From assembly GCA_049594615.1 (NCBI GenBank), contig JBMYJR010000001.1, positions 62,001 to 126,000 of the forward strand: 64,000 nucleotides of DNA. Reading direction: 5' to 3'. This DNA is from CAXPZW01 sp049594615 (lineage in GTDB: Bacteria; Bacteroidota; Bacteroidia; Flavobacteriales_D; Sanyastnellaceae). A program made the translations under genes and the position numbers. Positions 1 through 6,841 of this stretch are shown in pieces. The notes beneath the pieces were generated by a model, which saw only the letters and a program-made list of their open reading frames with translations, did not search any database and was not told the origin of the DNA. Each line of letters opens with the position of its first letter. Positions within the stretch are counted from its first letter, which is position 1.

Positions 1-275
1 TGAAGGCGAGTGTGGAAGGGGAAAGTACCAAGATGGAAAAGGCCTTGGACAACTTGAACAAGAAGGCCCTTCGCGCTGCCAAGCAACGCTCGGAAGTGGC
101 GCTACGGCAGTTGCATGACGTGCACCAGTTTTTGTTCCCGTCAGGGGTGTTTCAGGAGCGGTTGACCAACGTGTTGGAACTCCAGCCCTTCAGTGCTGAG
201 TCCCTTGCTCAGGTGCTTGTAGAGGCGTTGGATCCGCATTCGACCGACCTGCACTTGATCTTTGCTCAGCCTTAG
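1..275 (+). CDS. bshC: Bacillithiol biosynthesis cysteine-adding enzyme BshC, C-terminal end (5' truncated)
   Basis: The reading frame is open to the left edge of the window, so only the last ~91 residues are present. They match the C-terminal coiled-coil end of BshC, which adds cysteine to GlcN-malate in the last step of bacillithiol synthesis. Visible landmarks are a basic heptad-rich helix (NKKALRAAKQRSEVALRQL) and the family-typical FLFP-G--QER--N---L segment. A GTG at 12 is an internal codon and not the start. A second bacillithiol-linked gene, ytxJ, lies at 20186-20518, which supports the assignment. The family call rests on remembered motifs. Confidence 0.82.
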   Translation, partial: KASVEGESTKMEKALDNLNKKALRAAKQRSEVALRQLHDVHQFLFPSGVFQERLTNVLELQPFSAESLAQVLVEALDPHSTDLHLIFAQP

Positions 276-277
276 TG

Positions 278-306
278 TTGAATCTACACTTTGGCGGCTA
301 TCTTTG
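278..306 (+). promoter_or_regulatory. Bacteroidota-type promoter of the HAD gene
   Basis: TTG at 278-280, an 18-nt spacer, then TATCTTTG at 299-306, a full match to the -33/-7 consensus (TTG, TAnnTTTG). The next ATG is 15 nt downstream, which supports the start at 322 rather than the longer in-frame form. Confidence 0.75.
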
Positions 307-321
307 TGGAAACGCACGACG

Positions 322-741
322 ATGGCAGACTTGCATGACCTCCACGACGAACACGGAAACCTGATCAGCCCGGTCCTCCCTGAAGAGGTGAAAAATTTCC
401 TGATCGACATTGACGGCACGATCACCGAGGACGTGCCCAACGAGGAACCCTGGCGTATGGAAACCTGTGAACCCTTTCCCGATGCGTTGGAGATCTGCAA
501 CAAGTGGTTTGACGACGGCCACATCATCACCTTCTTCACCTCACGCACCGAGGATCACCGCGCGGTGACCGAGGCTTGGCTCAAGAAGCACAAGTTCAAT
601 TACCACCACTTGTTGATGGGCAAGCCTCGCGGCGGCAATTACCACTGGATTGATAACCACATGGTGCGTGCCACCAAGTTCAATGGCAAGTTCACCGACT
701 TGGTGAAAGTCATGAAGGAAATCGAAGTGTTCAAGCGCTGA
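322..741 (+). CDS. HAD-superfamily phosphatase-like protein, 139 aa
   Basis: Small cytosolic HAD-fold protein. Motif I is FLIDIDGTITED (two catalytic-type Asp, residues ~28-34), motif II is the TSR of FFTSR (~residue 75), and a WIDNH segment near residue 115 stands where motif IV acidic residues are expected. A cap domain is lacking, as in minimal HAD phosphatases. The ATG at 322 is preferred because the promoter -7 box at 299-306 lies inside the longer in-frame extension. Close relatives in Bacteroidota are often labelled phosphoheptose isomerase, but the motifs seen here are HAD motifs. Substrate is unknown. It follows bshC by 46 nt but has its own promoter. Confidence 0.75.
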   Translation: MADLHDLHDEHGNLISPVLPEEVKNFLIDIDGTITEDVPNEEPWRMETCEPFPDALEICNKWFDDGHIITFFTSRTEDHRAVTEAWLKKHKFNYHHLLMGKPRGGNYHWIDNHMVRATKFNGKFTDLVKVMKEIEVFKR

Positions 742-742
742 T

Positions 743-1153
743 TCAGCGGTAGTTCAGGTAATCCTGGAGCATGAGGGTGGCCGCAATGCGATCGACATTT
801 CCCTTTTTTCTGCGGTCTTTCTTTTTCATCCCGCCTTGCACCATGGTTTGCACGGCCAACTTGCTGGTGAACCGTTCGTCCATGCGTGCGATCACGATGG
901 TCGGGTACTTGCGTGAGAAGGCCACCACAAATTCTTCCACCTTTTTGGAAGCGTCCGTAGGGTTGCCCATCAGGTCTTTGGGCTCGCCGATGACGGCAAT
1001 GTCTACTTGGTATTTTTCGAAATAGGCGTTGAGGTACGGCCAGAGATCGGCAGTGAGCACTGTGTCCAGCGCAGAGGCGATGAGCTGCAAATCGTCGGTG
1101 ACTGCGAGTCCCGTGCGTTTGTTGCCGTAGTCGATGGCTAGGATTTTTCCCAC
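743..1153 (-). CDS. ruvX: RuvX/YqgF-family putative pre-16S rRNA nuclease
   Basis: 136-residue RNase H-like fold protein of the YqgF/RuvX family, thought to process the 5' end of 16S rRNA; the Holliday-junction resolvase name is older. Visible motifs are AIDYGNKRTGLA at the N-terminus (first catalytic Asp), VIGEPKDLMGNPTD in the middle (Glu), and ARMDERFTSKLA followed by DRIAATLMLQDYL at the end (third acid). Length is typical. The start is GTG at 1153, giving V-GKILAIDYG. It sits 4 nt after a TACCTTTG box, so the mRNA is probably leaderless. A much longer ORF extending to 1921 is an artefact of the overlapping dapD frame. The stop is 1 nt from the stop of the convergent HAD gene. Confidence 0.9.
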   Translation of the reverse strand: MGKILAIDYGNKRTGLAVTDDLQLIASALDTVLTADLWPYLNAYFEKYQVDIAVIGEPKDLMGNPTDASKKVEEFVVAFSRKYPTIVIARMDERFTSKLAVQTMVQGGMKKKDRRKKGNVDRIAATLMLQDYLNYR

Positions 1154-1157
1154 GGCG

Positions 1158-1196
1158 CAAAGGTAGGAGAGGGGGAGTGGAATCGGTCTATCTTTG
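1158..1196. promoter_or_regulatory. Divergent promoter pair for ruvX (-) and dapD (+)
   Basis: Minus-strand TACCTTTG (plus-strand CAAAGGTA, 1158-1165) lies 4 nt from the ruvX GTG. Plus-strand TATCTTTG (1189-1196) lies 5 nt from the dapD ATG. No clear -33 TTG is seen for either. Both mRNAs should start at or within a few bases of the start codon. Confidence 0.7.
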
Positions 1197-1201
1197 GCCG
1201 T

Positions 1202-2017
1202 ATGAATTTGGATGCATTGCGCGCGGATGTTGAACGCGCTTGGGACGACCGCTCCCAATTGGAAGCTGCTCGCAGCAGCGTGGAAGCCGTTTTGGAACTG
1301 ATTGACTCCGGAAGCTTGCGTGTGGCTGAGCCCACTGCGGACGGATGGCAAGTGAACGAATGGGTCAAAAAAGCCGTGGTGCTCTACTTTCCTCTGCGTA
1401 GCATGGAAACCATCGAGGTGGGACCGTTTGAGTTCCACGACAAGATGGCCCTCAAGACGGGCTACGCCGAAAAAGGCGTGCGTGTAGTACCCCATGCCAT
1501 TGCCCGATACGGCGCGTATGTCTCGAGCGGCGTGGTGATGATGCCGAGCTATGTGAACATCGGCGCGTATGTGGACGAAGGCACCATGGTTGACACCTGG
1601 GCCACCGTGGGCAGTTGCGCACAAATTGGCAAAGGCGTGCACCTGAGCGGGGGTGTTGGCATCGGAGGCGTACTCGAACCCCTGCAAGCCGCTCCAGTCA
1701 TTGTGGAGGACGGTGCGTTTATTGGTTCGCGCTGCATCGTGGTGGAAGGTGTGCGCGTGGGCAAAGAGGCCGTACTTGCGGCCAACGTGACCCTCACCAA
1801 GTCTACCCACATCATCGACGTCACCGGGCCTGAACCTGTGACCTACAAAGGCGAAGTACCTGCACGATCGGTAGTCATTCCGGGTACCTACCCCAAGCAA
1901 TTCCCCGCGGGTGAATTCCAAGTGAGCTGCGCGCTGATCATCGGCAAGCGCACCGAAAGTACCGATCGCAAAACCTCACTCAACCAAGTCCTGCGCGACT
2001 TCCAAATCGCAGTGTAA
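1202..2017 (+). CDS. dapD: 2,3,4,5-tetrahydropyridine-2,6-dicarboxylate N-succinyltransferase
   Basis: 271 residues, full length for DapD, the cytosolic trimeric enzyme that succinylates tetrahydrodipicolinate in lysine and meso-diaminopimelate synthesis. An N-terminal helical domain (about 1-95, including the family segment VKKAVVLYFP) precedes a left-handed beta-helix of hexapeptide repeats (about 96-240). The repeat region contains MMPSYVNIGAYVDEGTMVDT and GGVGIGGVLEPLQA, both highly conserved in DapD. The ATG at 1202 follows a -7 box by 5 nt. The gene runs into the downstream glycosyltransferase with a 2-nt gap, so the two are likely cotranscribed. Confidence 0.96.
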   Translation: MNLDALRADVERAWDDRSQLEAARSSVEAVLELIDSGSLRVAEPTADGWQVNEWVKKAVVLYFPLRSMETIEVGPFEFHDKMALKTGYAEKGVRVVPHAIARYGAYVSSGVVMMPSYVNIGAYVDEGTMVDTWATVGSCAQIGKGVHLSGGVGIGGVLEPLQAAPVIVEDGAFIGSRCIVVEGVRVGKEAVLAANVTLTKSTHIIDVTGPEPVTYKGEVPARSVVIPGTYPKQFPAGEFQVSCALIIGKRTESTDRKTSLNQVLRDFQIAV

Positions 2018-2019
2018 GC

Positions 2020-3018
2020 GTGGAGCGCATCTTGGTCATACAAACCGCTTTCATTGGCGATGTGATCTTGGCCACAGGTGTGGTAGAAAAGCTAGCGCGC
2101 CGGTTTCCGGATGCGCAGCTGGATATGGCGGTTCGCGGCGGAAATCAAAGCCTGTTAAACGGGAACCCCCACCTGAACGCGGTCTTGGTCTGGGACAAAA
2201 AGTCGGCCAAGTACCGAAACCTCTGGCGCTTGCTGCGCACCATCCGCAGCCGCAAGTACGACGCGGTCATCACCTTGCAGCGCTATGCTTCAAGTGGTGT
2301 GCTCTGCGGATTTTCAGGAGCCGAGTACCGTGCGGGCTTCAAACAGAATCCTCTTTCGTGGCGCTTTACTCACACTGCCGGCCACCAAATTGCATCCGAA
2401 CCGGGAAGCCCACACGAGGTAGAACGCAACCACCAATTGGTGTACCCGCTGACCGATACCGCACCGGCCATGCCGCGGTTGTATCCGAGCGATGAGGACC
2501 GTAAAGCGGTAGCAGCATACCAACAAGGCCAATACGTGTGTTTAGCCCCTTCAAGCGTATGGTTTACCAAGCGCTGGCCCACGACGTATTGGGAAGAGGT
2601 GATGAATGCCCGGCCTGAGGTGACCTTCTATTTGTTGGGGGCTCCGGGCGAACGCGAAGAGCTGGAGGCCATGGTGGCTCACCGTCCGCATGTCCACAAC
2701 CTCGCAGGCCAGCTCACCTTGCTCCAAAGCGCGGCCTTGATCCAGGGTGCGGCCATGAATGTGGTCAACGACAGTGGTCCGTTACACCTGTGCTCTGCCA
2801 TGGAGGCCCCGGTGACCGCACTGTTTTGTAATACGGTGTCTGCCTTCGGGTTTGGTCCGTTGGGCAAGGATGCCGTGGTGCTCGAAACCCAAGAAGAACT
2901 CGCGTGCCGTCCGTGCGGCATTACCGGAAAAAAAGCGTGCCCAATCGGGCATTTCCGATGTGGGCACAGTATTGGAGTCAACCGGGTTCTCGCCCGAATT
3001 GATCAAAGTCTGAAGTAA
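2020..3018 (+). CDS. Glycosyltransferase family 9, ADP-heptose:LPS heptosyltransferase-like
   Basis: 332-residue GT9 protein that would transfer heptose (or a related sugar) to lipid A-core at the inner face of the cytoplasmic membrane. The N-terminus ILVIQTAFIGDVILAT is the GT9 acceptor-domain signature (usual form RxxxIGDxxxxxP). The C-terminal half contains VCLAPSSVWFTKRWP and VVNDSGPLHLCSAM, matching the nucleotide-sugar site (the D-SGPLH motif). The last ~45 residues are Cys-rich (CRPCGITGKKACPIGHFRC), as seen in several WaaF/OpsX-like proteins. The start is GTG at 2020, 2 nt after the dapD stop, with no promoter of its own. Confidence 0.85.
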   Translation: MERILVIQTAFIGDVILATGVVEKLARRFPDAQLDMAVRGGNQSLLNGNPHLNAVLVWDKKSAKYRNLWRLLRTIRSRKYDAVITLQRYASSGVLCGFSGAEYRAGFKQNPLSWRFTHTAGHQIASEPGSPHEVERNHQLVYPLTDTAPAMPRLYPSDEDRKAVAAYQQGQYVCLAPSSVWFTKRWPTTYWEEVMNARPEVTFYLLGAPGEREELEAMVAHRPHVHNLAGQLTLLQSAALIQGAAMNVVNDSGPLHLCSAMEAPVTALFCNTVSAFGFGPLGKDAVVLETQEELACRPCGITGKKACPIGHFRCGHSIGVNRVLARIDQSLK

Positions 3019-3027
3019 ACTTCCCCG

Positions 3028-3372
3028 TTATCCAGGGCAGTTGCCGACGCAGAATGGAACGGCTGCGTTTGGATCGGTGCTGTTGATCAAGCGCACCACT
3101 TGGCCCGCTTGCAGCTGGGTGGATTTGTACGAGCCTTTGCGCTCGCCCTCGAGTTCCACCAGGTGTACGGTGATGCTCACCAGTTTCAGGTCGTTGTCGA
3201 ACTGGGGGGTATAGCGAAAGTCAAAGCCTTTATCCAGCAGTTCGGTGCGCATGTTCATCAGGTCCTCACGCGAAGTCTCGCCAGTGATTTCCAGGTTGAA
3301 GTTGGCGTCGATTTGGGCGAAGGCCCCGGCGCTGAGCAGCGCGAATGCAAAAGCAGCAACAAGTGTTTTCAT
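3028..3372 (-). CDS. Small secreted protein of unknown function, 114 aa
   Basis: Starts MKTLVAAFAFALLSAGAFAQ, a clear Sec signal peptide with a likely cut after A19 (AFA-Q). The mature ~95 residues are acidic and predicted mostly beta, with N-F-LEITGETSREDLMNMR near the N-terminus and a short Cys pair at the very end (FCVGNCPG). I recognise no family. A TATTTTTG -7 box lies 18 nt upstream of the chosen ATG, which argues against the longer in-frame extension to 3606. It is convergent with the GT9 gene (9-nt gap) and divergent from gldM. Confidence 0.65.
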   Translation of the reverse strand: MKTLVAAFAFALLSAGAFAQIDANFNLEITGETSREDLMNMRTELLDKGFDFRYTPQFDNDLKLVSITVHLVELEGERKGSYKSTQLQAGQVVRLINSTDPNAAVPFCVGNCPG

Positions 3373-3390
3373 TGTCTCGATGGATTCAGT

Positions 3391-3398
3391 CAAAAATA
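3391..3398 (-). promoter_or_regulatory. -7 box TATTTTTG for the secreted small protein
   Basis: Plus strand reads CAAAAATA, which is TATTTTTG on the minus strand, 18 nt upstream of the ATG at 3372. No TTG at the expected -33 distance was found. Confidence 0.55.
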
Positions 3399-3519
3399 GG
3401 CATTTCGCCTCCGGGAGATAGACACGCCTGTCACAGGAAAGGTTGCTCGCTGTTCCGAAACGCAAGTCTTGCATTGGAAGGGTGAAACCGGCGCTCGGCG
3501 CCACAATCTGTAAAATCAC

Positions 3520-5127
3520 ATGGCAAGCAAGAAAGAATCCCCCCGTCAAAAGATGATTGGCATGATGTACCTGGTACTGACCGCCATGCTCGCACTCAAC
3601 GTGCAACGTGAAGTACTCGATGCGTTTGTGACCTTAGACGAAGGAAGCGCGCGCTCGCTTCAAGCGTATTCGGCCAGCAACGATGCGCTGTTTGGCCAGC
3701 TCAAGTTTGCCAACAATGTGGATCCTGACAAAGCCGGCTCGTACTTCGAAAGCGCCGCTCAAATCCGCAGCGAGTCTGCAGCCCTGCTGGGGTGGATCGA
3801 AGCCTTGCGTAAACAACTGGTACAGGAAGAAGAAGGCATCTCACCCGAAGAAGCCGATACGCTGCAATTGCGCTTCACCGAGAAGTTGGACAAGTACGAT
3901 GCGTCTACCCGCATCCTGATCGGTCCCAAAGACGATGCCTCCGAAGGCGCCGCCCGAGAACTGCGCGAACGTTTGGAGGCATTCATGGCTCAGACCAACG
4001 CTACGCTCGACGGATCTGCTGTGGCACCGGTAGAATCACCCTTCGATTTTTCGGACCGCGAGTTGGACGGGGAGTTTGAGGACTGGGAGACCTTCACCTT
4101 CTACGATACCCCGCTGGCTGCTTGTGTAGCCATGCTGCACAAGACTGCTGCGGATGTGCGTGCCGTGGAATACGCAGCCCTCAATGGACTCTTGGCGCAG
4201 ATTTCTGTGGATGATATTCCGGTGGATACCGTGCTGGCGCGGGTGATTCCGACTTCCAACTACGTGACCTTGGGCGAGGCCTACCAAGCGGACATCTTCT
4301 TGGGGGCATACTCGACCACTTCTGAACCCCAAGTGCTGATTGGAGAAGTGGATGAACGCGGCTACTTGATCGGAGAGGGCACGCCACTGGAAGTGGCCGA
4401 TGGCATTGGGCGATTTGAAGTCAAGCCCGGGCGCGAAGGTGTGCACAGCTACGCTGGAGAGGTGCGCATCACCGACAAGCAAGGCCAGGTGCGTCGTTAC
4501 CCCTTCCGCCAAGAATACCTGGCGGCCAAGCCCATGGCAGTGGTGTCGCCCACGGCCATGAACGTGATGTACATCGGTCCCGACAACCCGTTGGATGTGT
4601 CCGTGCCGGGTATTCCAGATGAACGCCTTGTGGTCAGCATTACCGGAGGCAACAGCGTGTCCAAGGTGGGCGCGGGCAAGTACGTCGCCAAACTCAAGCC
4701 GAGCACAGACCGCAACATCCAAGTCAATGTGTCCGCCCGCCTCAGCGACGGCAGTGTGCGCAGCTTTGGGAGCTTGGATTTTCGGGCGCGTCCCCTGCCG
4801 GACCCCAAGGTGCGCATCTCGGACATCTACCAAGACGGACGCCTGACTTTGGCCGAACTCAAGGCCTTTGGAGGCATCAAGGCTGAGTACGACAAGAACT
4901 TTGAATTTGCCGGACTGCCGTTGCACGTGGTGCGTTTCAAAATCTCCTATGTCAAGGATGGTCAGCTGCGCGAACGAGCCGTGAACGGGCGACGTATGGG
5001 CTCGGACATCAAAGCATGGCTGGACGGCGCCCGCCGGAATACCGAGATCAAGTTTTTCGACATCATGGTCCAGGACGTTAACGGCAAAGTCACTAAAGCC
5101 AACAGCATCTACGTGAAGTTGAACTAG
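3520..5127 (+). CDS. gldM: GldM/PorM homologue, type 9 secretion inner-membrane motor component, stand-alone
   Basis: 535 residues, normal GldM length. The N-terminus ESPRQKMIGMMYLVLTAML is the GldM signature and includes the single transmembrane helix (about 12-32) that contacts GldL and couples the proton motor to the periplasm. A long periplasmic part follows: helical D1 (about 35-215, with the family-typical DWETFTFYDTPLAACV), then beta domains ending in YVKLN. In studied genomes gldM lies in a gldKLMN operon. Here the neighbours are a secreted unknown, dnaN and a glycosyltransferase, so this may be a paralogue. It lies 3.6 kb upstream of a T9SS type B cargo gene. Confidence 0.85.
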   Translation: MASKKESPRQKMIGMMYLVLTAMLALNVQREVLDAFVTLDEGSARSLQAYSASNDALFGQLKFANNVDPDKAGSYFESAAQIRSESAALLGWIEALRKQLVQEEEGISPEEADTLQLRFTEKLDKYDASTRILIGPKDDASEGAARELRERLEAFMAQTNATLDGSAVAPVESPFDFSDRELDGEFEDWETFTFYDTPLAACVAMLHKTAADVRAVEYAALNGLLAQISVDDIPVDTVLARVIPTSNYVTLGEAYQADIFLGAYSTTSEPQVLIGEVDERGYLIGEGTPLEVADGIGRFEVKPGREGVHSYAGEVRITDKQGQVRRYPFRQEYLAAKPMAVVSPTAMNVMYIGPDNPLDVSVPGIPDERLVVSITGGNSVSKVGAGKYVAKLKPSTDRNIQVNVSARLSDGSVRSFGSLDFRARPLPDPKVRISDIYQDGRLTLAELKAFGGIKAEYDKNFEFAGLPLHVVRFKISYVKDGQLRERAVNGRRMGSDIKAWLDGARRNTEIKFFDIMVQDVNGKVTKANSIYVKLN

Positions 5128-5149
5128 CAGGGAAGTAGATTCCAACAAG

Positions 5150-5184
5150 AGCGGCAGTCCAGGCTTGGGCTGTTGCTTTTTTTT
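5150..5184 (+). terminator. Rho-independent terminator of gldM
   Basis: A 12-bp stem (5150-5161 with 5166-5177, two G-U pairs) closes a GGCT loop and is followed by eight T (5177-5184). It starts 23 nt after the gldM stop. Confidence 0.85.
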
Positions 5185-5461
5185 GAGCACACAGTTTGCC
5201 TCCCACCACCCACAAGTTCTCCCATCCCCACAACCCCTCGCTGTGTATACCCGCCTATATCTGTTCTACCCAGGTAAGAAACGGGTAGGAAGCGATTTGA
5301 AACGAGTGTACACGGGTGTACTTGGGTGATGTGTGGTGGGTGGGGGAGATGTACGGGTGGGTGGTTGGGGGCGGAGGTGGAACACGCGCGCGGCAAGCCC
5401 CGTGCCAGCCTCCGATGGAGCGGTGCTGCCCACAACTTGTGAACAGCACGCAAACACTCCC
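5185..5461. other. Gene-free region upstream of dnaN with a G-rich, quadruplex-prone tract
   Basis: No convincing gene. A C-rich stretch (about 5200-5240) is followed by alternating GTGTAC motifs (5306-5320). A G-rich stretch then holds five G-runs at 5338-5340, 5342-5346, 5355-5357, 5359-5361 and 5367-5371, able in principle to form a G-quadruplex on the plus strand. The C-rich and G-rich blocks are partly complementary (CCCACCACCCAC against GTGGTGGGTGGG). The minus-strand ORFs here are Pro/His-rich by-products of the skewed composition. Confidence 0.5.
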
Positions 5462-5490
5462 TTGATTCCCAATTCATCCGTCTATATTTG
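5462..5490 (+). promoter_or_regulatory. Promoter of dnaN
   Basis: TTG at 5462-5464, an 18-nt spacer and TATATTTG at 5483-5490, a complete Bacteroidota promoter. The dnaN ATG is 25 nt downstream. This rules out the in-frame extension to 5333. Confidence 0.8.
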
Positions 5491-5515
5491 CCCTTCCAAG
5501 ACAAACTCTGAGACC

Positions 5516-6637
5516 ATGAAATTTCTGGTGAACAGTGCCTCCCTGCTCAAGCAGCTTCAACTGATTGGCGGGGTGCTTAACTCCAGCAACACGCTGCCCA
5601 TCCTCGACAACTTTTTGTTCGAGATCCAAGGAAAGGAATTGGCCATTTCGGCTTCCGACTTGGAAACCACCATGACCACCCGCATGGCCATCGAGGCCAA
5701 AGAAGACGGCATGATTGCCATCCCAGCGCGCATGCTGATGGATACGCTCAAAGCGTTCCCCGAGCAGCCGTTGACCTTCACCATTGATCCCAAGACCTAT
5801 GGGGTTGAGATTTCGTCGGACTTCGGTAAGTACAAAATCACCGGCCAAAACGCAGACGAGTTCCCACGCTCACCTGAGATGGAAGCCGCCAGCCGCGTTG
5901 AAATGGACGGCGACGTACTCGCCATGGCCATTGGCAAAACCCTCTTTGCCGCAGGCAACGATGAGTTGCGTCCGGTGATGAGCGGCATCTTTTTCGAGCT
6001 GGGCACTGATTCGCTGCGTTTTGTGGCCACCGACGCCCACCGTCTGGTCCGCTACAGCCGCACCGATGCCAAGGCCGACAAGGCCGCCTCGTTCATTGTG
6101 CCCAAGAAGCCGTTGAACTTGCTCAAAGGCGTGGTCGCCACCTCGGAGGACCCCATTGTGATGGAATACACCGAAAGCAATGCGCGCTTCTCGTTTGAGG
6201 GCGTGACCCTGATGTGCCGCCTGATCGAAGGCCAATACCCGAACTATTCGGCGGTCATTCCTACCGACAATCCCAACCGCATGACCATCGGCCGTACCGA
6301 TTTATTGCAGTCGATCAAGCGTGTTTCCATCTTCGCCAATAAAACCACGCACCAGGCCCGCCTGAAGCTCACCGGTTCTGAGCTTAGCATCTCTGCAGAG
6401 GACCTCGACTTTGCCAATGAGGCAAACGAGCGCCTGACGTGCAGCTACGCCGGTGAGGACATGGAGATTGGTTTCAACAGCCGTTTTCTGGTAGACATGC
6501 TCGGCAATATTTCCACCGAGAGTGTTCACCTGGATTTGAGTGCGCCCAACCGCGCAGGCATCCTGCTTCCAGCAGACCCGGAAAACACCGATGAGGACAT
6601 CCTCATGCTGGTGATGCCGGTGATGCTCAACAATTAA
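5516..6637 (+). CDS. dnaN: DNA polymerase III beta subunit (sliding clamp)
   Basis: 373 residues, normal length for the beta clamp, which forms a ring dimer of three-domain subunits around DNA and tethers the replicative polymerase. The N-terminus MKFLVNSASLLKQLQLIGGVL and the segments SNTLPILDNFLFE, DAHRLVRYSR and the C-terminal LVMPVMLNN are characteristic; the last corresponds to the conserved P-M-- end of the clamp. dnaA and recF are not adjacent, which is common in Bacteroidota. The ATG at 5516 is fixed by the promoter at 5462-5490. Confidence 0.97.
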   Translation: MKFLVNSASLLKQLQLIGGVLNSSNTLPILDNFLFEIQGKELAISASDLETTMTTRMAIEAKEDGMIAIPARMLMDTLKAFPEQPLTFTIDPKTYGVEISSDFGKYKITGQNADEFPRSPEMEAASRVEMDGDVLAMAIGKTLFAAGNDELRPVMSGIFFELGTDSLRFVATDAHRLVRYSRTDAKADKAASFIVPKKPLNLLKGVVATSEDPIVMEYTESNARFSFEGVTLMCRLIEGQYPNYSAVIPTDNPNRMTIGRTDLLQSIKRVSIFANKTTHQARLKLTGSELSISAEDLDFANEANERLTCSYAGEDMEIGFNSRFLVDMLGNISTESVHLDLSAPNRAGILLPADPENTDEDILMLVMPVMLNN

Positions 6638-6698
6638 TTTCCGGCATTTTGCCGAATGGATTTGGAAGTTAGTCGGCGGAAGTTGTATCTTTACCCTG

Positions 6699-6764
6699 CT
6701 TGCTAAGCAACCTCAACCAAAACCACATCATATTAAAACCGCTCCGTCAGGCGCGGTTTTTTTT
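6699..6764 (+). ncRNA. Candidate small RNA (~66 nt) between dnaN and the dehydrogenase gene
   Basis: A promoter-like pair (TTTG 6661-6664, 21-nt spacer, TATCTTTA 6686-6693; last base differs from consensus) precedes an unstructured A/C-rich stretch. That stretch opens with a GCTT-GCT-AAGC mini-hairpin (6699-6709) and ends in a strong terminator (6735-6764). No ORF fits. The alternative is that this is only the 3' UTR and terminator of dnaN. Confidence 0.35.
6735..6764 (+). terminator. Rho-independent terminator behind dnaN
   Basis: AAAACCGC (6735-6742) pairs with GCGGTTTT (6753-6760) around a 10-nt loop, with T8 at 6757-6764. Confidence 0.85.
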
Positions 6765-6787
6765 GTGCCCAACCTGCTGATTTTGAG

Positions 6788-6816
6788 CAAAAAAAAAGGC
6801 GACCGAAGCCGCCTTT
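6788..6816 (-). terminator. Rho-independent terminator of the 3-hydroxyacyl-CoA dehydrogenase gene
   Basis: On the minus strand an 8-bp stem with one G-U pair (AAGGCGGC / GTCGCCTT) is capped by a stable C-UUCG-G tetraloop and followed by a run of T. It lies 26 nt after the stop codon of the gene ending at 6842. Confidence 0.88.
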
Positions 6817-6841
6817 ACGAATGTCTATTTGGGAGGGACCG

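Noticed and set aside
743..1921. 392-residue minus-strand ORF
   Set aside because: Its upstream two thirds are the reverse frame of dapD; only the C-terminal RuvX part is real, and a -7 box marks the true start.
4036..5190. 384-residue minus-strand ORF inside gldM
   Set aside because: His/Val-rich shadow of a GC-rich gene; gldM on the other strand has clear family motifs.
5124..5504. 126-residue minus-strand ORF upstream of dnaN
   Set aside because: Pro/His/Thr-rich low complexity from the C-rich DNA; covers the dnaN promoter and the gldM terminator.
5185..5515. Replication origin next to dnaN
   Set aside because: No cluster of DnaA boxes matching TTATCCACA; only weak partial matches (TGTGTATAC at ~5242). 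No AT-rich unwinding element, and dnaA is not adjacent.
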